Shown piece by piece: positions 10,457 through 24,785 of a DNA stretch of 64,000 nt (positions are counted from its first letter, which is position 1; every line of letters begins with the position of its first letter). The DNA is from Ornithinimicrobium sp. F0845. GTDB lineage: Bacteria > Actinomycetota > Actinomycetes > Actinomycetales > Dermatophilaceae. The translations under genes and the position numbers were made by a program. The DNA lies in the NCBI RefSeq assembly GCF_023015765.1, contig NZ_JALKAL010000014.1, forward strand, positions 47,391 through 111,390, given 5' to 3'. The notes beneath the pieces were generated by a model. The model saw nothing but the letters and a program-made list of their open reading frames with translations, had not been told where the DNA came from and did no database searches.

Positions 10457-12475
10457 TCAGTCCATCACTTCACCGGTAGCCAGGTTAACCCGCGGCGCCG
10501 CCGTGGTCGCCTCACCAGTGAGTTTCTCGTGGACCAGCGCCGCCAGCGCGGGGCCGATGCCGGGGACTCCGGCCAGCTCCTCCACCGAGGCCGCCTCGAT
10601 CTTGCGCACGGAGCCGAACGCGCGCAGCAGGGCCTTCTGACGTGCGGGACCCAGCCCGGGGATGCCGTCCAGGCGGCTGGAGGTCATCGACTTGGACCGG
10701 CGCTGCCGGTGGAAGGTGTTGGCGAAGCGGTGCGCCTCGTCCCGGACCCGCTGCAGCAGGTAGAGCCCCTCGCTGGTCCGGGGCAGGATGACCGGGAACT
10801 CCTGCCCCGGCACCCACACCTCCTCTAGTCGCTTGGCCAGACCGATGACCGTCACGTCGTTGACCCCGACCTCGCTGAGGGCGGCGGCCGCGGCGTTGAC
10901 CTGGGGCAGCCCGCCGTCGACGACCACCAGGTTGGGCGGGTAGGCGAACCGGGCCGGTCGTCCCTCCGGCGTGACGGGCTGACCACCCGCGGCGACCGGG
11001 CGGCCGTCTGAGGTGACCGGCTGACCGGCTGCCGGGACCGGTTGACCGGCTGCCGTGAGCGGCGCCGGGTCCTCCGCCGCGGCCGGGGCGTTGAGCAGGT
11101 GCCGGAAGCGCCGGGTCAGCACCTCGTGCATGGCGGCGGTGTCGTCGGCGGTGCCGTGCCGGACGATGAAACGGCGGTACTCGCTCTTGCGCGGGAGTCC
11201 GTCCTCGAAGACCACCATCGAGCCCACCACGTCCGTGCCCTGCACGTGGCTGATGTCGAAGGACTCGATGCGCAGCGGCGCCTCGTCGAGCTCGAGCGCG
11301 TCCTGCAGCTCCTGGAGCGCCTGGCTGCGTGCGGTGAGGTCGCCGGACCGGGCCACCTTGTGCCGCGCCAGCGACTGGGTGGCGTTGCGGGCCACGGTCT
11401 CCAGCAGCGCCCGCTTGTCACCGCGCTGCGGCACCCGGATGCGCACCCTCGCGCCGCGCAGGGTGCTGAGCCACTCCTCCAGGTTGCCCCGGCCGGTGGG
11501 CTCGACCGGCACGAGCACCTCGCGCGGCACCGCCTCCGGTGACTCCCCGCCATACACCTGCTGCAACAGGTGCTCGACGATCTCGGCGAGGTCCTCGGCC
11601 CCCTTCTCACTGACCCACCCTCGCTGCCCGCGCACCCGGCCGCCGCGCACGTGGAACACCTGGAAGGCGACCTCGAGCTCGTCGTCGGCCAGGGCGAAGA
11701 CGTCGGCATCGGTCGCGTCCGGCAGCACGACGGCTGACTTCTCCAGCGCCCGCTGGAGCGCCACGATGTCGTCGCGGAGCCGGGCGGCCGTCTCGAAGTC
11801 GAGCTCCGCGCTGGCGGCGCGCATCCGCTGTTCAAGGTCCTTGACGAAGCGGCCGGTGTTGCCGGTCATGAAGTCGCAGAAGTCCTCGGCGATCGCGCGG
11901 TGCTCCTCGGGGGTGACCCGACCGACGCACGGCGCCGAGCACTTGTCGATGTAGCCCAGCAGGCACGGTCGGCCGACCTGGTTGGCGCGCTTGAACACGC
12001 CCTTGCTGCAGGTGCGCACCGGAAACACCCGCAGCAGCTGGTCCAGGGTCTCCCGGATCGCCCACGCGTGGGCGTAGGGCCCGAAGTAGCGGGTGCCGGA
12101 CTTCTTGGCGCCGCGCATGACCTGGGCCCGGGGGAACTCCTCCCCCATCGTGACCGCGAGATAGGGGTAGGACTTGTCGTCGCGGTACTTGACGTTGAAC
12201 CGGGGGTCGTACTCCTTGATCCAGGCGTACTCCAGCTGGAGTGCCTCGACCTCGTTGCGCACGACCGTCCACTCCACCGAGGCCCCGGTCTGCACCATGG
12301 TGCGGGTCCGCGGGTGGAGCGCCGAGAGATCCTGGAAGTACGAGCTCAGCCGAGAGCGCAGCGAGACCGCCTTGCCCACGTAGATGACCCGTCCGTGCTG
12401 GTCACGGAACCGGTAGACACCGGGCTCGGTCGGGATCTCCCCCGGACGGGGGCGGTAGCTGGAGGGGTCTGCCAT
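10457..12475 (-). CDS. uvrC: excinuclease ABC subunit C
   Basis: Makes both incisions in nucleotide excision repair. The 672-residue protein has an N-terminal GIY-YIG nuclease ([18 protein letters not shown]), a cysteine cluster [13 protein letters not shown] of the iron-sulfur type, a UVR motif, an RNase H-like endonuclease (from [10 protein letters not shown]) and C-terminal helix-hairpin-helix repeats. Between the two halves of the endonuclease domain, just before NLVVVDGG, there is an unusual insertion built of five 7-residue repeats (about residues 474-508). It starts four bases after the uvrA stop, so the two genes form an operon. Confidence 0.97.
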   Translation of the reverse strand: MADPSSYRPRPGEIPTEPGVYRFRDQHGRVIYVGKAVSLRSRLSSYFQDLSALHPRTRTMVQTGASVEWTVVRNEVEALQLEYAWIKEYDPRFNVKYRDDKSYPYLAVTMGEEFPRAQVMRGAKKSGTRYFGPYAHAWAIRETLDQLLRVFPVRTCSKGVFKRANQVGRPCLLGYIDKCSAPCVGRVTPEEHRAIAEDFCDFMTGNTGRFVKDLEQRMRAASAELDFETAARLRDDIVALQRALEKSAVVLPDATDADVFALADDELEVAFQVFHVRGGRVRGQRGWVSEKGAEDLAEIVEHLLQQVYGGESPEAVPREVLVPVEPTGRGNLEEWLSTLRGARVRIRVPQRGDKRALLETVARNATQSLARHKVARSGDLTARSQALQELQDALELDEAPLRIESFDISHVQGTDVVGSMVVFEDGLPRKSEYRRFIVRHGTADDTAAMHEVLTRRFRHLLNAPAAAEDPAPLTAAGQPVPAAGQPVTSDGRPVAAGGQPVTPEGRPARFAYPPNLVVVDGGLPQVNAAAAALSEVGVNDVTVIGLAKRLEEVWVPGQEFPVILPRTSEGLYLLQRVRDEAHRFANTFHRQRRSKSMTSSRLDGIPGLGPARQKALLRAFGSVRKIEAASVEELAGVPGIGPALAALVHEKLTGEATTAAPRVNLATGEVMD
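10952..11056 (-). repeat. five in-frame 21-bp repeats inside uvrC
   Basis: Five consecutive 21-bp units encode [28 protein letters not shown] and TPEGRPA. The codons diverge but the period is exact. The array forms a Gly/Pro-rich loop within the RNase H-like domain, at a site where UvrC length varies between species. Confidence 0.9.
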
Positions 12476-12478
12476 CGG

Positions 12479-15424
12479 TCAGGCGGACCGCCCACGGGGT
12501 CCGGAGCGGGCAGCCGCGGGGCGACGGCCGCGCTCGAGCAGCGGGGCCAGGAAGCGCCCGGTGTGGCTGTCCGGGTCGGCCGCCACGGCCTCGGGCGTGC
12601 CCTCGGCGACGACCGTGCCACCGCCCCGGCCGCCCTCGGGCCCTAGGTCGACAACCCAGTCGGCGCTCTTGATGACGTCCAGGTTGTGCTCGATCACCAG
12701 GACGGTGTTGCCCTTGTCGACCAGGCCCTGCAGGACCCCCAACAGTTTGCGGATGTCCTCGAAGTGCAGCCCCGTCGTCGGCTCGTCCAGGACGTAGACC
12801 GTGCGGCCCGTCGACCGCTTCTGCAGCTCGGCCGCCAGCTTGACCCGTTGGGCCTCGCCGCCGGAGAGGGTCGGGGCGGGCTGCCCCAGGCGGACGTAGC
12901 CGAGCCCGACCTCGACCAGGGTCGTCAGGTGCCGGGCGATCGCGGGGACCGCCGCGAAGAACCCGGCGGCCTCCTCGATGGGCATGTCGAGGACCTCGGA
13001 GATGGTCCGGCCCTTGAAGTGCACCTCCAGGGTCTCCCGGTTGTAGCGCGCACCGTGACAGACCTCGCACGGGACGTAGACGTCGGGCAGGAAGTTCATC
13101 TCGATCTTCAGGGTGCCGTCACCGGCGCACGCCTCGCAGCGCCCGCCCTTGACGTTGAAGGAGAAGCGCCCGGGCAGGTAGCCCCGGACCTTGGCCTCGG
13201 TGGTCTCGGCGAAGAGCTTGCGGATGTGGTCGAAGACGCCGGTGTAGGTCGCCGGGTTGCTCCGGGGGGTGCGGCCGATGGGGCCCTGGTCGACGTGCAC
13301 CACCTTGTCGAGTGCGCCGAGCCCCTCCACCCGCTTGTGCCGCCCCGGGACCTGCCGGGCACCGTTGAGCTGGTTGGCCAGCACCTTGTAGAGGATGTCG
13401 TTGACCAGGGTCGACTTGCCCGACCCGGACACGCCGGTGATCGCGACCAGGTTGCCCAGCGGGAAGGAGACGTCCACACCCTGGAGGTTGTGCTCCCGCG
13501 CGCCGACGACCTTCAGCGCCCGCCCGTCCTGACCGCGTCGCCGGGCCGGCACGACGATCTCCCGCCGACCGGACAGGTAGGCGCCGGTCACCGAGGACGT
13601 GTGCGTCAGCAGGTCCGCCACCGAGCCGGAGTGCACCACCTGTCCACCGTGCTCGCCCGCGCCGGGGCCGATGTCGACCACCCAGTCGGCAGCCTCGATC
13701 GTGTCCTCGTCGTGCTCCACGACGATCAGGGTGTTGCCCAGGTCACGCAACCGGGTGAGGGTCTCGATGAGCCGGTGGTTGTCCCGCTGGTGCAGACCGA
13801 TCGATGGCTCGTCGAGGACGTAGAGGACACCGACCAGGCCGGAGCCGATCTGGGTGGCCAGCCGGATGCGCTGAGCCTCGCCACCGGACAGCGTGGCCGC
13901 AGGCCGGTCCAGGGAGATGTAGTCCAGACCGACGTCCAGCAGGAACCCGAGGCGGGACTGCACCTCCACCATGACCCGGTCGGCGATCTGGGCCTCGCGC
14001 TCGCTGAAGTCGATGCCCCGGAGGAAGTCGGCGCACTGGTCGATCGGCAGCGCGCACACCTCGGAGATGCTGCGGCCACCGACGGTCACGGCCAGGATCT
14101 CCGGCTTGAGCCGGCTGCCCTGGCAGACGGGGCAGGGCACCTCGCGCATGTAGGACTCGTAGCGCTCGCGGCTGGTGTCCGAGTCGGTCTCCGCGTGCTT
14201 GCGCTTGACATAGGGGATGACACCCTCGAAGCCGGTGCTGTAGGCCCGCTCGCGACCGAACCGGTTGCGGTAGCGGACGTGCACCTTGTGCTGGTAGCCG
14301 TGCAGGATCGCGTCGCGCGCCCGCCCGGGCAGGGCCCGCCACGGGGTCTCCAGGTCGAACTTGAGGTCCTCCCCCAACCCACCGAGCACCCGCACGAAGA
14401 AGTCGCTGATCCCGTGGGCGGTCGACCACGGGGTGATCGCGCCCGCCATGATGGTGGCGTCCTCGTCGCGGATGACCAGCTCGGGGTCGACCTCGAGCTC
14501 GACGCCGATGCCGGTGCAGGAGGGGCAGGCACCGAACGGGGAGTTGAAGGAGAACGACCGCGGCTCGATCTCGTCGATCGCCAGAGGGTGGTCGTTGGGG
14601 CAGGCCATCCGCTCGGAGAAGCGGCGCTCCCGCGGGCGGCCCTCCGGGTCGTCGTCGGCGATGTCCACGAACTCGACGACGACCAGGCCACCGGCCAGAC
14701 CGAGGGCGGTCTCCACCGAGTCGGTGAGCCGCTGCTTGGCCTTGCCGTCGCCGCCCTTGGCCACCAGCCGGTCCACGACCACCTCGATGGAGTGCTTCTT
14801 CTGCTTCTCCAGCGTCGGCGGCTCGGTCAGCGAGAGCACCTCGCCGTCCACCCGGGCCCGCGAGAAGCCCTTCGTCTGCAGCTCGCTGAACAGATCGACA
14901 TACTCCCCCTTGCGGGCCCGCACGACCGGTGCCAGCACCTGGAACCTGGTGCCCTCGGGGAGCTCGAGCAGCCGGTCGACGATCTGCTGCGGGGTCTGCC
15001 GGGCGATCGCCTCGCCACAGACCGGGCAGTGCGGCCGGCCCACCCGGGCATACAGGAGGCGGAGATAGTCATAGACCTCGGTGATCGTGCCCACCGTCGA
15101 CCGCGGGTTGCGGTTGGTGGACTTCTGGTCGATCGACACCGCAGGAGACAACCCCTCGATGAAGTCCACGTCGGGCTTGTCCATCTGCCCCAGAAACTGC
15201 CGGGCGTAGGCCGACAGGGACTCGACGTAGCGCCGTTGCCCCTCGGCGAAGATCGTGTCGAACGCCAGGGAGGACTTGCCGGAGCCGCTCAGGCCGGTGA
15301 AGACGACGAGCGAGTCGCGCGGGATGTCGACCGAGAGGTCCTTGAGATTGTGCTCGCGGGCACCCCGCACGACCAACCGGTCGTGGCGGTGCGGGAGGGA
15401 GGTGGCGGCAGTCGTGGATGGCAC
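12479..15424 (-). CDS. uvrA: excinuclease ABC subunit A
   Basis: Damage-recognition ATPase of nucleotide excision repair. It has two ABC modules (GLSGSGKSS near the N-terminus and GVSGSGKST in the second half), two ABC signatures with LSGGEAQR, and zinc-binding CPVC, CPSC and CEAC...CEVC clusters. I place the start at the GTG at 15424, giving a short 15-residue lead before [19 protein letters not shown] hexamer seven bases upstream fits the leaderless pattern seen at many genes here. An alternative GTG at 15448 has GGGGA six bases upstream and would add eight residues. It is divergent from gltB and heads the uvrA-uvrC operon. Confidence 0.95.
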   Translation of the reverse strand: MPSTTAATSLPHRHDRLVVRGAREHNLKDLSVDIPRDSLVVFTGLSGSGKSSLAFDTIFAEGQRRYVESLSAYARQFLGQMDKPDVDFIEGLSPAVSIDQKSTNRNPRSTVGTITEVYDYLRLLYARVGRPHCPVCGEAIARQTPQQIVDRLLELPEGTRFQVLAPVVRARKGEYVDLFSELQTKGFSRARVDGEVLSLTEPPTLEKQKKHSIEVVVDRLVAKGGDGKAKQRLTDSVETALGLAGGLVVVEFVDIADDDPEGRPRERRFSERMACPNDHPLAIDEIEPRSFSFNSPFGACPSCTGIGVELEVDPELVIRDEDATIMAGAITPWSTAHGISDFFVRVLGGLGEDLKFDLETPWRALPGRARDAILHGYQHKVHVRYRNRFGRERAYSTGFEGVIPYVKRKHAETDSDTSRERYESYMREVPCPVCQGSRLKPEILAVTVGGRSISEVCALPIDQCADFLRGIDFSEREAQIADRVMVEVQSRLGFLLDVGLDYISLDRPAATLSGGEAQRIRLATQIGSGLVGVLYVLDEPSIGLHQRDNHRLIETLTRLRDLGNTLIVVEHDEDTIEAADWVVDIGPGAGEHGGQVVHSGSVADLLTHTSSVTGAYLSGRREIVVPARRRGQDGRALKVVGAREHNLQGVDVSFPLGNLVAITGVSGSGKSTLVNDILYKVLANQLNGARQVPGRHKRVEGLGALDKVVHVDQGPIGRTPRSNPATYTGVFDHIRKLFAETTEAKVRGYLPGRFSFNVKGGRCEACAGDGTLKIEMNFLPDVYVPCEVCHGARYNRETLEVHFKGRTISEVLDMPIEEAAGFFAAVPAIARHLTTLVEVGLGYVRLGQPAPTLSGGEAQRVKLAAELQKRSTGRTVYVLDEPTTGLHFEDIRKLLGVLQGLVDKGNTVLVIEHNLDVIKSADWVVDLGPEGGRGGGTVVAEGTPEAVAADPDSHTGRFLAPLLERGRRPAAARSGPRGRSA

Positions 15425-15431
15425 GCTCTCG

Positions 15432-15437
15432 ATGGTA
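15432..15437 (-). promoter_or_regulatory. candidate leaderless -10 for uvrA
   Basis: TACCAT on the minus strand, seven bases before the GTG at 15424. Which uvrA start is used decides whether this element is real. Confidence 0.4.
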
Positions 15438-15519
15438 GATCGTGGCACCGACACTCCCCACCTCGTGCGCCCGGGGTCGACGGGTCCGCGGCGGCACCCG
15501 ACCCGACCCGCTAGTGACA

Positions 15520-15546
15520 AGTTATGCTCAGCCTTGCATAGTTATG
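15520..15546 (+). promoter_or_regulatory. AGTTATG direct repeats spaced 20 bp, upstream of gltB/uvrA
   Basis: Two identical heptamers AGTTATG begin exactly 20 bp apart (15520 and 15540), two helical turns, in an unusually AT-rich patch of the divergent uvrA-gltB spacer. This geometry suits a dimeric or cooperative regulator on one DNA face, or part of a promoter. I do not recognise the regulator. Confidence 0.5.
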
Positions 15547-15608
15547 TGACGCTCGGCACGGTTCCTTCCGGTCACCGGCGGCAGCGTCTACAGTCGGCGC
15601 AGCACTTT

Positions 15609-15622
15609 TTCGGCCGGCCGAA
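15609..15622. promoter_or_regulatory. 14-bp perfect palindrome upstream of gltB
   Basis: TTCGGCCGGCCGAA is fully palindromic and lies 81 bases before the gltB start. It could be a binding site or chance in GC-rich DNA. Confidence 0.35.
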
Positions 15623-15703
15623 GGTGGTGCGCCCCCGGGCCGACGCTGTCCCGGGTTTGAATAAGTACACGCGGCTACAGGCTGCCCGCCCCTGGACGGT
15701 GCC

Positions 15704-20315
<4,612 letters not shown>

Positions 20316-20323
<8 letters not shown>

Positions 20324-21773
20324 CCCGCACGGTTTCCTGAACCACCGCGACCGCGAGGGACAGCCCAGCCGCCCGGTCCCGGTCCGCATCATGGACTGGA
20401 AGGAGGTGCACACCGCCCAGGAGGACGGGGTGCTCCGTCGCCAGGCCGGACGCTGCATGGACTGCGGCATCCCGTTCTGCCACCAGGGCTGTCCCCTGGG
20501 CAACCTCATTCCGGAGTGGAACGACCTGACCCGCCGGGGCAACTTCCGGGAGGCGATCGAGCGGCTGCACTCGACGAACAACTTCCCCGAGTTCACCGGG
20601 CGGCTGTGTCCCGCTCCCTGCGAGACCGCGTGCGTCCTGGGCATCAGCCAGCCCGCCGTCACCATCAAGCAGGTCGAGGTCTCGATCATCGACCGGGCCT
20701 TCGACAACGGGATGGTCACGGCACAGGAGCCGGAGTGGCTCAGCGGCAAGACCATCGCCGTGGTCGGGTCCGGCCCCGCAGGGCTGGCCGCCGCCCAGCA
20801 GCTGGGGCGTGCGGGGCACACCGTCGTCGTCCACGAGCGGGACGACGCGGTGGGTGGCCTCCTGCGCTACGGCATCCCCGAGTTCAAGATGGAGAAGTCC
20901 GTCCTGGACCGCCGGCTCGTGCAGCTGCGGTCCGAGGGCATCCGGTTCCGGACCGGGGTGACCATCGGTGGCGACGGGCCCGGCGACCTCAGCCTCGCCG
21001 AGCTGTCCGAGCGCTTTGACGCTGTCGTGCTCGCTGTCGGGTCGACCGTGCCCCGACCGCTGGGCGTGACCGGCCAGGAGGTCGCCGGGGTGCATCCGGC
21101 GATGGACTTCCTGGTGCCGGCGAACCGCGAGGCGCTGGGCGCCGAGCGCGGCATCGACGCCGAAGGCAAGCACGTGGTGATCGTCGGTGGCGGTGACACC
21201 GGGGCCGACTGCTACGGCACCGCCATCCGACAGGGCGCGGCGAGCGTGACGCAGCTGGACATTCGTCCTCAGCCGCCGACCGAGCGCCCGGACCACCACC
21301 CGTGGCCGATGTACCCCCTGATCCACCGGGTGGGCGAGTCGCACGAGGAGGGCGGCGAGCGTGTCTTCGGGGTCAACACCCTGGAGGTGGTCACCGAGGG
21401 CGGCGCGGTGAGCGGCGTCCACATCGTCGACGGCGAGCGCATCGACGGTCGCTTCGATCCCTATGCCGGCACGGAGCGCACCATCCCGGCCGACCTGGTG
21501 CTCGTCGCGCTCGGCTTCACCGGCCCGGACCCGGTCGTCGCGACGGGCTCACCGCTGCCGACGACGGCGCGGGGCACGTTCGTCCGCGACGGGCAGTACG
21601 CCACCGCTCTGCCAGGGGTCTTCGTCGCCGGGGACGCCGGCCGTGGGCAGTCGCTGATCGTCTGGGCCATCGCGGAGGGGCGTGCCTGCGCCGCAGCCGT
21701 CGACCGCTTCCTCACCGGGGACACCACCCTGCCGTTCCCGGTGCGCCCGACGGACGCACCGATCGCGATCTGA
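20316..21773 (+). CDS. gltD: glutamate synthase (NADPH) small subunit
   Basis: Electron-input subunit of GOGAT, 485 residues. The N-terminal cysteine-rich part ([15 protein letters not shown] and [10 protein letters not shown]) holds the 4Fe-4S clusters. It is followed by an FAD-binding [13 protein letters not shown] and an NADPH-binding GGGDTGADC. The GTG start lies within the end of gltB behind GGAGG, giving tight coupling of the two subunits. Confidence 0.97.
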
Positions 21774-21779
21774 GCCTCC

Positions 21780-21785
21780 TAGACT
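21780..21785 (+). promoter_or_regulatory. leaderless -10 (TAGACT) for the MBL hydrolase gene
   Basis: TAGACT, six bases, then ATG. It lies in the 18-bp gap after gltD. There is no Shine-Dalgarno sequence. Confidence 0.6.
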
Positions 21786-21791
21786 CGGGGC

Positions 21792-22463
21792 ATGGCTGAG
21801 CATGTTATCGACCCTGCCCACGTCGAGCCCGGTGGCACCTCGTGGGTGGGTCATCTGGGCACCGCGATGCTGCGCAAGTCCAGCGTCTCGGAGATGGACA
21901 ACAACGCCTATCTGCTCACCTGCCGACGCACCGGCGCGCAGGCGCTGATCGACGCCGCGGACGACGTCGATCGGCTGCGCGCCCTGGTGGCCGAGGGCTC
22001 CGGTCAGCTGGACCTGGTTGTCACCACGCACCAGCACTGGGACCACCACCGTGCCCTCGCCGGGATCGTGGCTCACTTCGAGGTGTCCACCGCGGCCGGA
22101 GATGCGGACGCTGACGCGCTCCCCGTGACACCGGACCGGCGCCTCCAGCACGGGGACCAGCTCACGGTCGGTGACCTCCGGCTGGACGTCATCGCCCTCC
22201 GGGGCCACACCGCCGGGTCGGTGGCCCTGGCGCTCGCCGACGGTGCCGGGCGGGTCCACCTCTTCACCGGGGACAGCCTGTTCCCCGGCGGTCCCGGCAA
22301 GACCCCGGACGCCAACGCCTTCACCTCGTTGATGGACGACCTCGAGGGGCGGGTGTTCGACGTCTACCCGGACAGCACGGTGGTGCACCCCGGGCACGGT
22401 GACAGCACGACCCTCGGCGCGGAGCGACCGCACCTCGCCGAGTGGCGAGACCGCGGATGGTAG
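21792..22463 (+). CDS. MBL-fold metallo-hydrolase, glyoxalase II-like
   Basis: Cytoplasmic 223-residue metallo-beta-lactamase-fold protein. It has the metal-binding THQHWDHH, the GHTAGS loop, GDSLFPGGPG and the final HPGHGD, the pattern of small hydroxyacylglutathione-hydrolase-like enzymes in actinobacteria. The substrate cannot be deduced; thioester hydrolysis is plausible. Genes of this type commonly sit near uvrA/uvrB, as here. Start and promoter appear leaderless. The next gene starts inside its last codons. Confidence 0.88.
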   Translation: MAEHVIDPAHVEPGGTSWVGHLGTAMLRKSSVSEMDNNAYLLTCRRTGAQALIDAADDVDRLRALVAEGSGQLDLVVTTHQHWDHHRALAGIVAHFEVSTAAGDADADALPVTPDRRLQHGDQLTVGDLRLDVIALRGHTAGSVALALADGAGRVHLFTGDSLFPGGPGKTPDANAFTSLMDDLEGRVFDVYPDSTVVHPGHGDSTTLGAERPHLAEWRDRGW

Positions 22464-23365
22464 GCACCGGTCCCTCAGGCACCCGCCCCTCCGGCCCCGG
22501 CAGCGGGCTGACCGGCGCCCTTCAGAAGCACCCGGTCGGGCTGGTCCTGGTCGCGGTCCTGTCCGTGCAGTTCGGCGGGGCGCTGGCCGCCACCCTGCTC
22601 CCCCTGGTCGGGGTGGCCGGCTCGGTGCTGCTCCGGATGCTGCTGGCCGCGGTGATGATGCTCGCGTTGATCCGTCCGCGGTGGCGCGGGCGCAGCCGTG
22701 AGGACTGGGTCACCGTGACCCTGTTCGCGGCAGCGCTGACTGCGATGAACCTCTGCTTCTACGCCTCCCTCGAACGGCTGCCGATCGGGGTCGCCGTCAC
22801 CATCGAGTTCCTCGGACCGTTGCTGCTCGCGGCCGCGACCTCCCGTCAGGTCCGTGACCTGCTGGCTGTCGTCCTGGCCCTCATCGGGGTGGTGCTGATC
22901 TCCGAGGCCCTGTCCGTGCCGTGGGCGCAGATGGACCTGGTCGGCATCGGGCTGGCTGCGGCCGCCGGAGGATTCTGGGCCTGCTACATCGTGCTCAGTG
23001 GTCGGACCGGTTCACGGTTCGAGGGTCTCGACGGGATGGCGATCACCCTGACCATCGCTGCGGTCGCGATGCTGCCCCTCGGCATCGCCCAGGCAGGCAG
23101 CTCGCTGCTGGAGGGCGAGGTGCTCCTCCGGGGGCTCGGGATCGCCCTGCTGTCCTCGGCGATTCCCTACTCCCTGGAGCTCCTGGCGCTGCGCAGGCTC
23201 TCGGCAGGAGTCTTCGGGGTCCTGCTCAGCCTCGAGCCTGCCGCAGCGGCCCTGGCCGGGCTGCTGGTCCTGTCCCAGACCCTGGCCACCGTCCAGGTGG
23301 CCGGGATGGTGATGGTGGTGTGCGCCAGCATCGCCGTGCTCGGGCGGCGCGGGCGCAGCACCTAG
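22457..23365 (+). CDS. EamA-family exporter, RhtA-like
   Basis: Ten-helix drug/metabolite transporter of about 302 residues with two EamA repeats. The segments SVQFGGALAATLLPLVG, EFLGPLL and PYSLELLALRRLSAGVFG match the RhtA subgroup, which exports threonine and homoserine in E. coli; the substrate here is inferred only. The ATG at 22457 overlaps the stop of the hydrolase gene; an in-frame GTG at 22442 would add five residues. No strong ribosome site is visible, so translation may depend on coupling. Confidence 0.85.
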   Translation: MVGTGPSGTRPSGPGSGLTGALQKHPVGLVLVAVLSVQFGGALAATLLPLVGVAGSVLLRMLLAAVMMLALIRPRWRGRSREDWVTVTLFAAALTAMNLCFYASLERLPIGVAVTIEFLGPLLLAAATSRQVRDLLAVVLALIGVVLISEALSVPWAQMDLVGIGLAAAAGGFWACYIVLSGRTGSRFEGLDGMAITLTIAAVAMLPLGIAQAGSSLLEGEVLLRGLGIALLSSAIPYSLELLALRRLSAGVFGVLLSLEPAAAALAGLLVLSQTLATVQVAGMVMVVCASIAVLGRRGRST

Positions 23366-23386
23366 AGGTCACCACGGGCAGGCGGT

Positions 23387-23463
23387 GGCCACCCGTGTCA
23401 ATCACACGTGCTGGTCGCCCTCCCTCGTCGCCGGCAGGGCAAGCAGTGGGCCACCCGTGTCAA
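23387..23463. repeat. 15-bp direct repeat between convergent genes
   Basis: GGCCACCCGTGTCAA occurs at 23387-23401 and again at 23449-23463, between the convergent RhtA-like gene and terC. Short CACGGG/CCCGTG inverted matches could allow a hairpin, but no clear terminator is seen. Confidence 0.6.
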
Positions 23464-23475
23464 CCCCGGGAGCCG

Positions 23476-24570
23476 TCAGCGACGTGCCTGGTCCTGGGAG
23501 TCCGTCGGGTCGTCGCTCTGACCGTAGAAGCCGGTCGGGTGCACGTCATCGAGCTCGAGCACCTCGCGCTCGCGCTTGCGGGTGTCGCGGCTGCTCTTGA
23601 TCAGGCTGGCGACCGTCGTGACGGCCAGGATGCCGATGATCATCGTCAGCGACAGCCAGATCGGGATCTCGGGAGCCCAGAGCATCGGCTCACCGCCGTT
23701 GATGAAGGGCAGCTCGTTGACGTGCATGGCGTGGAAGATGAGCTTGATCCCGATGAATGCCAGCAGGACGGCCAGTCCGATCCCGAGGTAGACCAGCTTC
23801 TGCAGCAGGTTGCCGATCAGGAAGTAGAGCTGGCGCAGACCCATCAGGGCGAAGATGTTGGCCATCAGGACCAGGAACGGGTCCTGCGTCAGGCCGAAGA
23901 TCGCCGGGATCGAGTCGAGCGCGAAGAGCAGATCGGTCATGCCCAGCGCCAGGATCACCAGCAGCATCGGCGTGAAGACCCGCTTGCCGTTCTGCACGAC
24001 CGACATTTTCTTGCCGTGGTCCCAGCTGTCGGTGAAGGGAAGGGTCTTGCGGGCGATGCGGATGATCCGGCTCTCGCCCTCTTCCTCCTCCTCGTCGTCC
24101 CCCAGGTTCTCCCTGGCCAGCCCGACGGCGGTGTAGATCAGGAACGCCCCGAATATGTAGAACACCCACGACCACGCCTCGATGGCCTGCGCGCCGAGCA
24201 TGATGAAGATCGCCCGGAGGATCAGCGCGATGACGATGCCGACCAGCAGCGCGTACTGCTGGTACATCCGCGGCACCTTGAGGTTGGCCATGATGATGAT
24301 GAAGATGAAGAGGTTGTCGACGGACAACGAGTACTCGGTGAGCCACCCGGCGAAGAACTCGCCACCCAGCTGGTGGCCACCCACCACCCAGACGTAGATG
24401 CCGAAGGCGATCGCCAGTCCCACATACAGCCCGAGAGCGGTGCCGGTCTCGCGGTTGCTGGGCACGTGCGGGCGACGACCCAGGATGATCACGTCGAAGA
24501 GCAGCACCAGGATCATGGCGCCGACGAAGATCATGGCGGTGGTGGCGGGGACGAACGAATTGTCAAACAA
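23476..24570 (-). CDS. terC: TerC-family membrane protein, probable Mn2+ exporter
   Basis: Integral membrane protein of 364 residues with about eight or nine helices. It has the paired acidic motifs of the TerC family (WLTEYSLSVDNLFIF and LLFALDSIPAIFGLTQDPF), thought to carry the metal path. A glutamate-rich cytoplasmic loop (DDEEEEEGE) lies near residue 165, and the C-terminal tail is hydrophilic. Homologues such as Alx and YkoY export manganese. The start is a TTG with GGAAGG ten bases upstream. The gene sits directly behind a probable manganese-sensing riboswitch, which strongly supports this role. Confidence 0.9.
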   Translation of the reverse strand: MFDNSFVPATTAMIFVGAMILVLLFDVIILGRRPHVPSNRETGTALGLYVGLAIAFGIYVWVVGGHQLGGEFFAGWLTEYSLSVDNLFIFIIIMANLKVPRMYQQYALLVGIVIALILRAIFIMLGAQAIEAWSWVFYIFGAFLIYTAVGLARENLGDDEEEEEGESRIIRIARKTLPFTDSWDHGKKMSVVQNGKRVFTPMLLVILALGMTDLLFALDSIPAIFGLTQDPFLVLMANIFALMGLRQLYFLIGNLLQKLVYLGIGLAVLLAFIGIKLIFHAMHVNELPFINGGEPMLWAPEIPIWLSLTMIIGILAVTTVASLIKSSRDTRKREREVLELDDVHPTGFYGQSDDPTDSQDQARR

Positions 24571-24606
24571 GGCGAGGTGGCCTTCCGGTCAGCGGGTTAC
24601 GACAAC

Positions 24607-24709
24607 CGGAGGTCTCTCCCACCGGTCGTGGTTGACCGGCCGGTGGCCCGGGCACCGCGCTGGGTGCCGTGATGACGGACCATCGATGAGACGGGGATAC
24701 TCCCCTCCG
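24607..24709 (-). ncRNA. yybP-ykoY (Mn2+) riboswitch upstream of terC
   Basis: On the minus strand the leader contains the two hallmark loops of this class: GGGGAGTA at 24705-24698 and GAGACC at 24616-24611. They are enclosed by a P1 helix CGGAGG/CCTCCG, with the internal ATCACGG segment and two GC-rich hairpins between them. The RNA ends about 36 bases before the terC TTG. No T-run terminator follows, so control may be at translation. TerC/Alx/YkoY proteins are classic targets of this riboswitch. Confidence 0.85.
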
Positions 24710-24785
24710 CACCGGGCAATCCTCTCACAACCCCGACCCTCCGGCAGTCGCTCGCTCCCACTGGCGCGCCCCCACCGGGCACCGG

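Noticed and set aside
15500..15703. GlnR or AmtR operator upstream of gltB
   Set aside because: GTGAC occurs twice but at about 33-bp spacing and without the partner half-sites; the AmtR consensus is absent.
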